Shown here one piece after another: positions 1 to 10,180 of a DNA stretch of 64,000 bases (position 1 is the stretch's first letter; every line of letters starts with the position of its first letter). The stretch is taken from NCBI GenBank assembly GCA_027924585.1, contig BSBM01000307.1, positions 10,252,001 to 10,316,000 on the forward strand, given 5' to 3'. The stretch is from Larix kaempferi. Lineage: Eukaryota; Streptophyta; Pinopsida; Pinales; Pinaceae. The notes beneath the pieces are model-generated. The model saw only the letters and a list, made by a program, of their open reading frames with translations. It had not been told where the DNA came from and did not search any database. The translations under genes were made by a program, and so were the position numbers.

Positions 1-1453
1 CTTCCTCCTGGGCCGAGGTCGGAGGATTGGCAAAGTCGATTGCAGCTGCAGCTAAGGTCTCCAAGTTTGAATGTACCATGGCCTGGGGACTCTGAGCTTC
101 TCCCTTACCTTCCAAAACTTCGACCTTCCTCCTCAATCTAATCTTTTCTCTGATAAGCCTAATGTTTCTGCCCCTCATCTTGCCATGTTTCTTGGTCAAT
201 CCATGAAAAGATACGTAAAGCTCATTATACCTCTCTGTCAGCCTTTCATTCTTCTCTTTAATGACCCTCTGGAGTAACTCGCGTTCATAAGCCTGCTGGA
301 GGAGCCGGTTGATTCTCTGTGAAGCTGAAATCTTTGCATTTTGGATTGGTATGTCGGCCACCTGCTGACTTTGTTCCTCCACGGGTGTAGGGGAGGATAA
401 ATTCACACAGCCAAAGCCTTGCTCTTCCACAGAGGTAAATGGAGGCAACTTTACATAATCATTCTCCTGCTCCATCAGGGCTGGGGTTGCTTCCTGGGGT
501 CCCTGTTTTGTTTTCACCTCCTCAAATTCTACTCCAACTCCCTGCAACTCCTCCTCCTCTTCAGAATCAGTGTAGGGGAGGTTTAAAAGATTTGTACTTC
601 TCGAGGGAGTCTCCTCTGAAACCACCCCCTCATCCTCAGCCTTGTCATCAAATGCCAGCTTCCTTTTGGTTTTCTTCGGCGGTGGAGCTGAGGAAAGGGG
701 TTTGACTGAATTTGGGGGAAGAGCCCTCCTTCTTCGTTTTCCACTTCTGGGGTTTGAGGATTTCTTTCCATCTTCTGGCTGTAATTCTATTTCGAGCCCA
801 CTCCAGAAGAGAAAGAAGGTCCATTTCATGCCTTTCCTCTGCAATAACTTAGAGACTAAGAGTTTAATCAGACCATGGTGGAACAACCTCCCTGCAATTT
901 TGGAGGGCTGAGCCTTCACTTGATGCGCCATTTTGGTGAGGCTCTTCTGGAGGTAGAAAGGGAGGTTTAAAGGGCTCTTGCCCATGAAATGGTCCAGTAG
1001 TCTAAAATGATAAATGAGCACCCTGTTATACCTGCCCTCACAGGCTATATAGACCAAGATAGACTTCAAAAGAAGTTGCCAGTTCTACTCCAGGTATGCC
1101 ATAGGGATGTCCTTTTTCCAAACCAGGTTCCTGTGCTCCAATTTCAGGTATGATCGAAACTCGAAATCCTTCTTGGTAGTGGTCTTGAACCATCTCTCCC
1201 CGGTCGTTGGGCATTTTGTCACCTGGGCTATGAGGGCCTCATCCACCCTGAACTCTTCCTTGCCTATTACTGCCTTTTCTCCATCATATGTGAGTGCAAA
1301 AGCTTCGGCCACCTGTTGATGAGAGCCCTGAAGCTTTTTGCAGGAATTATAGCAATCGACGTTCTTGAAAAACTGACATACCTCGGGGTATGCCTCTAGG
1401 TAATAGATGTTGCTCAATTCTTTTCTTAGGACCGCCCCACCTCCTTTCGGCAT
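1..1453 (-). pseudogene. LTR-encoded ORF of element A, copy in 3' LTR
   Basis: One minus-strand frame is open from about 1453 through the window edge except for a single TAG at 1085-1087. The N-terminal part includes the stretch FRVDEALIAQVTKCP and a hydrophobic/aromatic block with LLDHFMGKSPLNLPFYL. It is followed by a basic Lys/Arg-rich linker, an acidic run (SEEEEEL) and a predicted coiled coil (RINRLLQQAYERELLQRVI...). A one-base insertion in a T run near 1425 shifts the frame relative to the 5' LTR copy. The TAG here is a sense codon in the other LTR and vice versa, so the ancestral frame was open. I do not recognise the family. The first part recalls the plant retrotransposon ORF1 / putative plant transposon domain proteins, but that is a weak impression. 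Confidence 0.7.
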
Positions 1454-1770
1454 CGGTAACCTGCTTGTTGGTGCTGCTGTTCAAACCTGGACTGAGGGAG
1501 CGACAGGAAACAGGAGGAAAATGGGCTCAATTGACGCAAAGAGGGCGAAAACAGGAAGGTGGTGTGGCCTTTTGGGAGCTTACTCCGAGGGTATGAAAAG
1601 GTGGGCAATCATGAGGGTGAAAATATGATTACGGAGACACGATTGCACCAGTGGAACGAAATTTGAGAAAAGTTGTTATGTGGATGGGAAATGAAATCCG
1701 ACTGGTCAGAGTTAAGGCGGTGGCGTCCGTCCTTCCCTCGGGGTAAACCAGGCTTTCATTGAAATGACCC

Positions 1771-2330
1771 TTTCGGTGGCTAAACCATGATGAGTTCCAT
1801 GAAGCATGACCCTAAACCCCGATTTGACGTGTCCGTCGATTGACGGAACTTCCCTTTCGGCGGCTGATAACCCACCTTCAAAACTGTTGTGCCGCCGGAA
1901 AACGATTTTCGCCACTACCTTTTTGCTTTCGGTGGCTGAAGCTAATCCAGCCCCCTTGATGGCAAGCTGTAGAAAGTATGCCTGGTTTCGGTTGCTAATG
2001 AACACCGTTGTGTTCGCCCAAACCCCCGAAACGGCTTCGTGAATTACGGGCATAACTTTTCCTTTCGGCGGCTATGGAAGATTTCGAACCTGCCCCTCGA
2101 GCTGCGAAAAGCGCCTAATCTTTTGGTGGCTAATGAACACCGTCATGTTCACCCAAGCCACCGAAAACCACCCCTCTACTTTATGCTGTAACTTTTCCCT
2201 TTCGGTGGTTGGGACGTTCTGTTTCTCACACCGTAAGTTGCCGAAAACTGGGCTTTCAGTAGCTAATGAGCCAATACCAGGCCCACCTAAGCCACTGAAA
2301 CCTGAAACTTTTCCTTCGGAAGGAGAGCCG
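1771..2330. repeat. Array of TTTCGGTGGCT / AGCCACCGAAA inverted repeats in 3' LTR of A
   Basis: Forward boxes such as TTTCGGTGGCT recur about every 60-100 bp and alternate with their complements, for example CCAAGCCACCGAAAACC. Neighbouring pairs could form hairpins with about 11-bp stems. The boxes are variable (TTTCGGCGGCT, TTTTGGTGGCT, TTTCAGTAGCT), so the array is old. The same array is present at 12009-12560. Confidence 0.75.
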
Positions 2331-2471
2331 GCGTAGAAGTATCAATTCAGACTTCGTTACCTTCTTAAATCTAACGGACTAGAAATCAGACACATACAGA
2401 CAAGACTCAAAACTAAAGACCTCTTATCTTCTAGATGACATGACTAGTCTACGTTTATTTAGGAGATAACA

Positions 2472-2485
2472 TCTGGCTCCTACTT
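2472..2485 (-). other. Polypurine tract of element A
   Basis: On the minus strand the purine-rich AAGTAGGAGCCAGA immediately precedes the LTR start TGTTATCTCC. This is the expected plus-strand primer position. Confidence 0.6.
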
Positions 2486-2659
2486 GGGGATGGAGGCCTC
2501 CCAGTGAAGCTCCAAGAACCCAGACCAAACGCCTTTCTTAAAAAGAAAACACACAAGACTCTAACCCTAACCTCTGGTGTTCCATTGGGCATGGAGTTAT
2601 TTGCAAACAAAACAAAGACAAAACTGAAAATAAAATGATATTTACAATGACCAAGCCGT

Positions 2660-3947
2660 GAGGCCTTTAGATGAAATAAAGTTTCAGGAAACGCCCATTG
2701 ACTGGGCCACCAAACATCTCTTGCCCTTCCAGACTCTGCAGGTTGAAAGTGTTGTTCTGATTTGCTTGAGTTATCACGTAAGGGCCTGTTCAGAGAAAGT
2801 CAAACTTGGCGTGCTTACCTTTGTCCTGCCTAGGGGCATCCCACTTCAAAACCCAGTCTCCCACCTAAAAAGAATCAGTCTTGGCCTTCTTGTCAAAAGT
2901 ACCTTTTATCTTTTCCTGATGAGCTTCTGACCTTTCCACTAGCTGTTCTCTGGTTTGCTGCAGCTCAACCAAATCCAGCATTCTTCTTACCATAGCATTC
3001 GGTTCATCCTATTCCTCCTGGATGAATTTAGTCACTGGCAGGATTAAATGAACTGAGAAAATGGCATCAGTGCCATAAACCAAACTGAAAGGAGAAGTGC
3101 CTATGGATTTCTTGTTTGTCACCTTGTCGGCCCAAACAGCAAATTTCAGCTTTGAATCCCAACTCCTTTGATTTTCCTCCAATAGTTTTTTGATGATCCT
3201 GACTAGGCTTTTATTGGAAGACTCGGCGAGACCATTGCCTTGAGGATAGTAGGGAGTGGAGTGAACTAAATGAATGCTCGTTGATTCACACATATGGACT
3301 AACTCTTTGTCTTTGAAAGCAGGTGCATTATCAGTTACCAGCCTTTTCGGGCAGCCGAATCTGGTGATGATGTTTTCATACAGAAATTTGATGATAACCC
3401 GATGGTTAGCATTCCTGGTGGGAACTGCCTCTATCCATTTGGTGAAGTAGTCAGTGGCTACCAGGATCCATCGGTGCTGACCGCTGGATGAGGGATTGAT
3501 CTCCCCTATGAATTCGAGGCCCCATTACTGGAAAGGACCGTTTACCACAATAGGTTTCAAGGGGAGGGATTTCAGCTGTTGTTTTCCCGTGAATCTTTGG
3601 CATTTGTCACAAGTTTTCACAAAAGTGTATACGTCAGAGAACGGACAAGGCCAATAGTACCTAGCCCTTAGAATCTCATGGGAAGTGGTTTTCCAGTAGT
3701 GATTCCCCCCACATATGCTTGAATGGAAATGGTGCATAACTTGCCCTGATTCTTCTTTATCCAAACATCTTAACAGAACTCCAGTAGGATCTTTCCAGTA
3801 CAGTAGATCACCACTTATGCAGAATTTTGCAAATTTAAGCTTGATAAACCGTGCCTGAGTTGCGCTAAGTCCGGGTGGAACTTCCAAATTTTGCAGGAAA
3901 TGAATGATACCCGAATACCATTCGCATGAGAGTAGATTTTCAGCCAC
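2660..3947 (-). pseudogene. Integrase of element A (degenerate)
   Basis: The segment would insert element cDNA into the chromosome. From the N-terminus it shows an HHCC zinc-binding region (HHFHSSICGG ... CDKCQRF), then the DDE core with the first Asp in VATDYFTKW, the second in TDNAPAF and the Glu in GLAESSNKSL. The C-terminal domain ends with GGPVNGRFLKLYF near 2660. In-frame stops occur near 3525 (after GPFQ, where Trp is usual), near 3009 and elsewhere in the tail, so no functional protein is possible. It follows the native RNase H with a short spacer and is followed by the PPT and 3' LTR. Confidence 0.9.
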
Positions 3948-3962
3948 CTACTGGCTGTCACG

Positions 3963-4544
3963 CTATCCTGCTGCAGCTGCCTCTATTGGCAAATTTTCAG
4001 AATTTGTTCCAACGAGGTTAATGTCTAACAGTTTGCAATTCTCTTCAGCCATCAGTTTGGCTAGACCTTGACCCTTTATCAACCTGGTGGGCTTCACCTC
4101 TATGTCAAATTCGATCAGCTTGGCGATCCATTTGGCCCTCTTGCCGTCAATGTCAGGCTGAGTTAGAACATCTTTCACAGAAGCTGAAGGGACATAAGTT
4201 GTAATCTTCGCGTGCAGGATATAAATTCTGAAAGCTTTTAATGATTTTACTAGAGCATAGGCATGTTTCTCTATGGGATCATACTTCAGCTCAGCATCCC
4301 TCAATGTTTTGCTGAAGAAGGCGATTGGATGATCAAGCCCTTCGTCATCTTTCTGTAGCAAGACCGCTGCCACTGTATCATGGGAAGCAAAAGAGAAAAT
4401 ATAAAATACCTTGGTGTAATCTGGGCTAACCAGAGTAGGGGCCTCTGTGATGGCTTGCTTGATGGCTTCGAAAGAATATCTCACCTGATCAGTCCATTTT
4501 GTTTCAGCTCCCTTTTTCAGCATAGAGATTATATGCTTTACCAA
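3963..4544 (-). pseudogene. RT thumb/native RNase H region of element A, first Asp lost
   Basis: The 193-residue open segment starts in the RT connection and covers the native Ty3 RNase H (FSFASHDTVAAVLLQ ... PIAFFSKTLRDAELKY ... IEKHAYALVKSLKAFR ... GQGLAKLMAE). The usual D-A-S motif is F-A-S here, and the third catalytic position is in YVPSAS rather than a T-D-x-x motif, so the fold is recognisable but the catalytic set is incomplete. In Tat-type elements and vertebrate retroviruses a native RNase H that lost activity is paired with an extra active RNase H. That fits the second RNase H at 5830-6240. Confidence 0.85.
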
Positions 4545-4611
4545 CTCAGAAAGATTCGGAATAAATCTTCTGACGAAATTTATCTTACCAAGGAAAGATT
4601 GGATATCCTTT

Positions 4612-5417
4612 TTTTATCTTGGTATAGACAACTTCCAAATCGCTTCAACCCGAACTGGATCAATCCTTACTCCCTGTGTTGAAACTATGTGGCCCAGGAG
4701 CTTTCCCTCCCCAAGACCAAACTGTGACTTCTTGGGATTCAAAGAAATTCCAAACTGTCTGCATTTCAGGAAGACCTCTTTTAGGTGCTGCAAATGCTCC
4801 TTGTGGTTGTTTGAGTATACTGTGATATCATCGAGGTATATGAGGACAAATTTATCCTTAATCCCCATGAACTCTATATCCATGGCCCTCTGAAAAGTGG
4901 CCCCGACATTCATCAATCCAAATGGCATCTTGGTGTACATGAAAGTACCCCAGGGAGTGGTAAAGGTTGTCTTTTCCTGATCGTCTGGGTGCACAGAAAT
5001 TTGATTATAGCCTGAGAAGCCATCGAGAAAAGACATGACCCTAGCTCCCGACACTCTCTGCAGTAAGTGTTCCATCTTAGGTAGAGGGTAGTTATCTTTT
5101 TGGGAGCCCTTGTTTAGGTTCCTGAAGTCGACACACAGCCTGACTTCACCATTTTTCTTCCTTACTATGACTAGATTTGCTACCCATCTAGAATACCTCA
5201 GCGGGATTATGATTTTGGCGTCAAGGAGTTTTTTTATTTCCCTCTAGATCACGGGTAATAGAAGAGGGTTGATAGGCCGTAGCTTCTGTTTGAAAGGGGT
5301 AATGCCCTTTTCCAATGGAATTCTGTGTTGAATGGTGTCTTCATCATAGGTCTTCAGGTCACTGTATTCCCAAGCCAGGACATCTGCAAAATTCTTTACC
5401 AAGCTGCAGTAATCTGA
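4612..5417 (-). pseudogene. Reverse transcriptase of element A
   Basis: The typical Ty3 RT motifs appear in order: NGEVRLCVDFRNLNK, the DNYPLP segment, SFLDGFSGYNQI, TPWGTFMYTKMPFGL, and the catalytic box FVLIYLDDITVYS, then KKSQFGLGEGKLLGHIVS. It would copy element RNA into cDNA. Stops occur near 5245 and at 4612-4614, so it is non-functional. The pre-RT segment (FADVLAWEYSDLKTYD) is typical for plant Ty3 polyproteins. Confidence 0.92.
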
Positions 5418-5829
5418 CTACTGATCAGTTGTGAATTTCGTGGACAGATTTATGAATTTGGGGCGATCTTGGCTGCCTATGTTTTGCTCATGGACAGCTG
5501 GGTCTTTCTCCTCATTCACGGTTTTAAAGGGGATGTCATTATGGTCAAAAAGCCTTTCAAGAGGTACCAGGCCCCTGGGTATATGATTTCCTGGCAATTG
5601 GACAATGTCATGATGGCCTATTTTACCCTTCAATTTGGATTTCTGGGACTCTTCTACATTCAGGTTCTCTTGGTCAATGTGCATATCAGAAAATTCGTCA
5701 ACAACCTGGAGGAATCTACTGAGCTCATCACCGTTCTGAAAAACTTTCCAAAATTTGACATTATCAGGCAGGGATGGTCTGTACCTAACTTGGAAATCAT
5801 ATTTCAACTTGGGAGGCATGGGAGGAAGG
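5418..5829 (-). pseudogene. Polyprotein linker between second RNase H and RT of element A
   Basis: An open segment (about 137 codons) continues in frame from the RNase H C-terminus. It is charged, without a domain I recognise, and contains NHIPRGLVPLERLFD and RPKFINLSTKFTTDQ. The last part corresponds to the strand leading into Ty3 RTs. It shows that the second RNase H is part of the polyprotein upstream of RT rather than a separate insertion. Confidence 0.7.
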
Positions 5830-6240
5830 AATGTGCTGGCAGAGTCAGCAAGGGAATCGGCCAGGTGGTTCATGGCTCACGGGATATAAGAAATCTCAAA
5901 AAACATGAAGGAATCCCTGAGTTTCCATACCTCATCTCTGTATGACTTCAGCCTAACGTTCTTTGCCTGATAGTTCCCATTCACTTGCTATATGATGAGC
6001 TATGCGTCCCCAAAAATCTTCAGGCACATGATTCCCATTTCCTTTGCAGCCTTGACTCCTAACAGCAAAGCCTCGTATTCTGCTATATTATTTGTGGCTT
6101 TGAATTCCAGTTTATAAGACAGATGAGTAACATCCTTCAAAGGAGAGATCAGGACTACACCTGCACCCGCTGAAGCCTAGGAGCTGGCACCATCAAAAAA
6201 CATGCTCCACACAACAATGGTTACCTCCTCAGGTTGCTGA
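5830..6240 (-). pseudogene. Second (archaeal-type) RNase H of element A, between protease and RT
   Basis: Reading the minus strand gives a complete RNase H signature. The first Asp is in MFFDGAS, the Glu in ATNNIAEYEALLLG, the second Asp in KIFGDA and the last in NHLADSLADSA. These are the four acidic residues of an active RNase H1-like enzyme, and they are separate from the native domain at 3963-4544. Four nonsense codons are visible (minus-strand TAG at 6177-6179, 6000-6002 and 5988-5990; TGA at 5877-5879), all explicable as C-to-T or G-to-A changes. It lies downstream of protease and upstream of RT. The Tat arrangement I know best puts it between native RNase H and integrase. Confidence 0.88.
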
Positions 6241-6316
6241 CCAATGGGCTTGATGAGTTGCAAAGGGGCTGGTTGTTCATCATCTATTTGCAGGATACAT
6301 GCTCTGAAATCTGTAT

Positions 6317-6969
6317 CTACAGCATAGATGGATGGTTCACGGAATTCTTCTCATTGCTGATAACATAAGCTAGCCGGTTTTCCCTATAGAGCCTTTTAGT
6401 TTCACCTCCAAACATAGGAATGGTGGCATAAGTTAGGTCCATCTCTAGGGTCCCCCCTAACCATTTGCTCCATGATCGGGACAAAAGTATACCAAATTTC
6501 AGTGGGATGTCAGAAACCACTACGTCCATTACCATGCTCTTTGAAGGCAGCTGAGTTAAGTTTATGACGAGATCCTTTATGAGGCCCGGACATTTAACTT
6601 TTCTGGAGTCAAAAGAGAAGAGATCATGGTAGGGTTTTGTGATGCTAAGACCAAGTTCATCCATCACAGCTTTGGCATGAGGTTGTGGGAGGCTCCCAAG
6701 TCGAGTAAGCAATTATGAAGGATTTTCTCATGGATGTTTAAGGATATGTAAAAGGGTGGGCAGGACCCGTCCTGTTCTTCAACCATGGGACCTAGGGTTA
6801 CTGTAGGCTTATCGTCTTGGAGGTTCACAAAGTCAGCATCCATGGATGCTTTTGGCTGGAAGGACTTCAGTATGGATGACTTGAAGGAATCGTTTTTCAT
6901 TAGCTCGATTAGGGGAAAAGGGATTTTTATTTTCTGGATCTCAGTTTCAAGATTGAATGAATAGGGCAA
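6317..6969 (-). pseudogene. Aspartic protease of element A
   Basis: The active-site motif is LLDLGASHNLMPK, followed after a frameshift near 6690 by LGLSITKPYHDLFSFDSRKV and the second strand FGILLSRSWSKWLGG. DLGA in place of DSGA or DTGA is characteristic of Athila/Tat-type plant elements. The enzyme would cleave the polyprotein. The upstream part (PLIELMKNDSFKSSILKSF) is the usual pre-protease region. Confidence 0.85.
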
Positions 6970-7514
6970 CTTGTCAGGGATCCTTGTCTCTTGGGCTGGA
7001 GCTGTAAGTTGGACAAGGTCTGGGGCAGTTGGCTGGGATATTCTCTACTGTTGTTTTGCAAGAGCTGTAACCTATTTTGTGGGAGCAGCAGTCTGTTGTT
7101 TTGAAGGAGTGACAGGCTGTTTTGTAGGAGCGGCAGGATGCTTCGTGAAGGCAGGAGTCTTCCTTGCAGGAGCAAGGTTTAAAGGCTTCTTAGCAACAGT
7201 CTTGGACCTCAAATCATAGCTCCTCTGATCGTCGACCTGACACAGTGTTTCCTCAGTGATTTGTTTGGTCATGAGGGCTTCCTCATACTCAAACTATGTC
7301 AAGAAGGCGAGGTCAACCTTATCCTCCATGCAGTTGACATCATCTTCTTCTTCTGCTCCTCTTCTAATACTGCATGCTGGAAAGGAGCTCTAATTCTTTG
7401 TTCTTCAGTGGGATTCCTGTCTCTCTGAAGGGTTTGAACCGGCGGGCCATTTCTTCTGTAAGGGGGAGAGTTTGTATTCTTGGGGATAAAATCATGTGGA
7501 CCTTTACCTCTCAT
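6970..7514 (-). pseudogene. Gag-protease linker of element A, Pro/Thr/Lys/Gln repeats
   Basis: After the gag stop the same frame continues (GKGPHDFIPKNTNSPPYRR...), then a frameshift near 7300 leads to QRSYDLRSKTVAKKP and to short repeats such as TKQPVTPSKQQTAAPTK. The DNA repeats the block TGTTTTG-x-AGGAG about every 30 bp between 7050 and 7170. No zinc knuckle is visible here. Confidence 0.65.
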
Positions 7515-7526
7515 GGATGGATGGCC

Positions 7527-8912
7527 TTACACTTTCAGCTTGGACATTTCGGAGGTCAAGCTGTCTAGCATTTTGGCCATTTTTTCCAGCTTAGTTTCTG
7601 ACGAGGAGGAGGAATCTGGGGTCTGCCTTTTTTTATCAATCTTCCCTTTGAGGATTTTGGACGCAACCATATTTGAATCCACTTCGAGTGCAGCATCTTG
7701 CATGAGCAGTAAAGAGGCAGATCTTCTTTCCCGGAGATGAAGACCAAAATCAGGGTCAAAAGCATTGGCGTACGTGATCCTGGCAGAGGTATCTGTAGGC
7801 TTAATTTCAGCAAGGATTTTGCTAAACATTTTGTTAAACCTCTTCGTAAAAGCTGCCATAGACTCGCCATTTTCTCTTTTCAAGTTATCAAATTTTGTGA
7901 GATAATAAAGGTGGTCTCTTCTTTCCCCCCAATGTTTCAGAAACAGTTCATCCAGTGCCTCGATGCCATTTATTGACCCAGCAGGTAGTTCTTTAAACCA
8001 CTTTCTTGCCTGACCATCTAAGCTCTGCACAAACACTCTAGTCCATACATCTTCATGCTCCATATTGATGTTCTTGGCATAGTTGTAAAATGCCTCCAAG
8101 TGCTCCTCGGCTGTAAAGTCCCCCTCCCTGGTGAATTTTGGCATATATTTTTGATAATCTCCGGTAGGCATAGCAGAAAGGGGATTACGCAAATTTACAG
8201 GAGCATACCTAGCAAGGAGGATTTTCTCCATTTTGGTTAGAGGGACAGCCATTGTAGGTGTGGGTATTAAAGGGATGGCAGAAAGCAATTTGAGTGTGGG
8301 CAGTGGCTGAGGAGGTATAGGAAACGATGAAAGTAGAGGTTTTGTTTCAGTAGAGTCGCTAAAAATGGGGGTGAAACAGATTGATGGTTGTTTTGGGCAA
8401 TCAGTCTTCTCACAGGACTGTACAAGTAAAGAGGACAGCCTTTGCTCACGCTGGTTTAAAAGGTCCTGGAATATGTTTTCTATAGCAAGTACGTTGGTGT
8501 AAACAAAGGGGAACTTCTCGTCTGGTTCAGTCAATGTGGGCTGCAGGTAGGAGGAACAGCCTTCCTCTTTGACGGATTCTATGACTTCTTTTCCTAGGTC
8601 AATTCGTGTAGCAGGATCAGGGCTAGGGAATTGGGCAGCAGCAATGGATGAAGATACTTGGGCCCATAAATCTTCTGCTCTACTTATAGTTCCTTGTGGA
8701 TTATATGTTTCAGAAAAAGGATAGTCAAAAGGAGTCTCATCTGATGGGACAGAAGAAATACCTCTGGTAAGGCCCGATGTGGTTCTTCTAATGGATCTGG
8801 AAATCTGCCTCTGCGTGATCCTTCCTCTCCTTATAATTTGTTCAGGGTCTGAAACAGGTGTTACTGGTGGCCTTTGAGGATTCGATCTGGTACTTGGTCT
8901 TCTCAAAGCCAC
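7527..8912 (-). CDS. Gag of element A
   Basis: This is an uninterrupted reading frame of 461 codons. The retrotransposon gag core lies at about residues 225-370 and includes WTRVFVQSLDGQARKWFKEL, EALDELFLKHWG and MAAFTKRFNKMF. The N-terminus is basic and low in complexity. The frame is open upstream of 8912 (WRFHWNEVALRRP), where the codon is GTG, so the true start is not fixed. The stop at 7527-7529 lies in the same frame as the following linker. It would form the virus-like particle. It is the only long intact domain of element A. Confidence 0.85.
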   Translation of the reverse strand: MALRRPSTRSNPQRPPVTPVSDPEQIIRRGRITQRQISRSIRRTTSGLTRGISSVPSDETPFDYPFSETYNPQGTISRAEDLWAQVSSSIAAAQFPSPDPATRIDLGKEVIESVKEEGCSSYLQPTLTEPDEKFPFVYTNVLAIENIFQDLLNQREQRLSSLLVQSCEKTDCPKQPSICFTPIFSDSTETKPLLSSFPIPPQPLPTLKLLSAIPLIPTPTMAVPLTKMEKILLARYAPVNLRNPLSAMPTGDYQKYMPKFTREGDFTAEEHLEAFYNYAKNINMEHEDVWTRVFVQSLDGQARKWFKELPAGSINGIEALDELFLKHWGERRDHLYYLTKFDNLKRENGESMAAFTKRFNKMFSKILAEIKPTDTSARITYANAFDPDFGLHLRERRSASLLLMQDAALEVDSNMVASKILKGKIDKKRQTPDSSSSSETKLEKMAKMLDSLTSEMSKLKV

Positions 8913-9028
8913 TTCGTTCCAATGGAATCGCCAGATAGATGATTACAACCGAAAAAGTGCCCAGGCTTTGTCTATCATCAAAGCTGGAACTGTGTCGTCT
9001 CCCAAGCAAGTTGAGCTTCAATCTCCTC

Positions 9029-9046
9029 TCCCTGACAATGACGCCA
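9029..9046 (-). other. Primer binding site of element A, tRNA-Asp type (decayed)
   Basis: Three bases inside the 5' LTR the minus strand reads TGGCGTCATTGTCAGGGA. The tRNA-Asp primer site of Athila/Tat elements is TGGCGCCGTTGCCGGGGA. All differences are C-to-T or G-to-A transitions. Confidence 0.8.
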
Positions 9047-9548
9047 ATTTGTTATCACTCCAGGAAGCTCTCCTAGGTTTTATTTCAGAGATGCCTGGTA
9101 ACTTATACTTGTTTTGAAAGAGGGGTTTATTTTGGATCAAGTTGGATGACAGGAATCAGAATTTATACGCTCACAACATGCATGAGGATGCTCAGACAGA
9201 CAAGGCTTTGACTACGGCTGTTAAAGGGGTTGATTTAAAATAAAGATGGTGAATCCTTATTGCATTCAGCAGATTCATACACAGAAGAACATATATCAAT
9301 GGCTAAGCACAACAAAATAACATATGTGTTCAATCCTTTAAAACAAAGACAGGCTAACAGCTATCTAGCAATAAAAGTGAACATACAGGAAATAGATCAT
9401 TCACCATAAACACAAAAACATGAGAAGAAGGAAACTGACAGCCAATAATAAAAGAAGCTTGTATTATCTAGAAGGTCACAGAAGCCTGAGAATACAAAAA
9501 TTGATTTAGTCTCTCCAAAGTCGAACCTCTATTCTACTTCAGTCCTCG

Positions 9549-9556
9549 GCTTTATA
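9549..9556 (-). promoter_or_regulatory. Candidate TATA box of element A LTR
   Basis: The minus strand reads GGCTATAAAGCCGAGG here, about 500 bp before the U5 end. This is a suitable position for the LTR core promoter. Confidence 0.5.
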
Positions 9557-9929
9557 GCCATTACAAAGTTTTTGAAATCCCAAAAAGATGGATCGAATAT
9601 ACTAAAAATAACAACTGAGAATAGCTAATCAAAGATGTAGCAGCGTGTCATAATCAAAGTAACTGCTCTTTGCTGGTGAAACTACGCTTGACAGCTGAGA
9701 CGAGCGTCATGGAGTTGGGGGCGGGTGTGAAACTATTATTCTGCAAAAACCTGTAGAAGTGCTTTCCAAAAATAGGCAGGAATATTTTACTGTCAAATCT
9801 GCCAGCGCTCGCAGTCTACGACCAGAGGCGATCGTGGTGTACTTGAACGCTTGTCAATCCCCTGGAAAACGCCTTCAAGATGCTAGGAATAACACAAAAG
9901 CGGTTTGATGCCCGAAGACAAACCTATGC

Positions 9930-10180
9930 GTTTATTTTAGTTTTCGGTAGCTAACAAAACTAGGGCTTGAAGGCGATAAGCAACCAAAATCCTAGCGTTC
10001 GGTGATTAATGAATCAGAGCAACGCTTCGCCTAAACCACCGAAACGCTTAAGAGTGCTGGAAAACCTTATTTCTTTTCCGTATCCGGGAGGGCGTCGCCT
10101 GCACATAATAAACTACAAGAACAGGATTCGGCAGCTAATAAACAGCTCTGGCATTCGCCCAAGCTACCGAAAACCATGCA
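9930..10180. repeat. Second cluster of TTTCGGTAGCT hairpin boxes in A LTR
   Basis: TTTTCGGTAGCTAAC, GTTCGGTGATTAATG, AAACCACCGAAACG, TTCGGCAGCTAAT and AAGCTACCGAAAACC follow each other. They match the boxes of 12009-12560 but sit downstream of the LTR ORF and upstream of the TATA box. Confidence 0.6.

Larger units (their letters stand above)
1..2471 (-). repeat. 3' LTR of element A, truncated by window start
   Basis: This is collinear with about 10239-12709 at a few percent divergence. It ends in GATAACA at 2471, exactly where similarity to the 5' LTR stops. It carries the second copy of the LTR-encoded ORF and the TTTCGGTGGCT hairpin array. The part holding the TATA box and R/U5 lies beyond the left edge. 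Confidence 0.93.
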
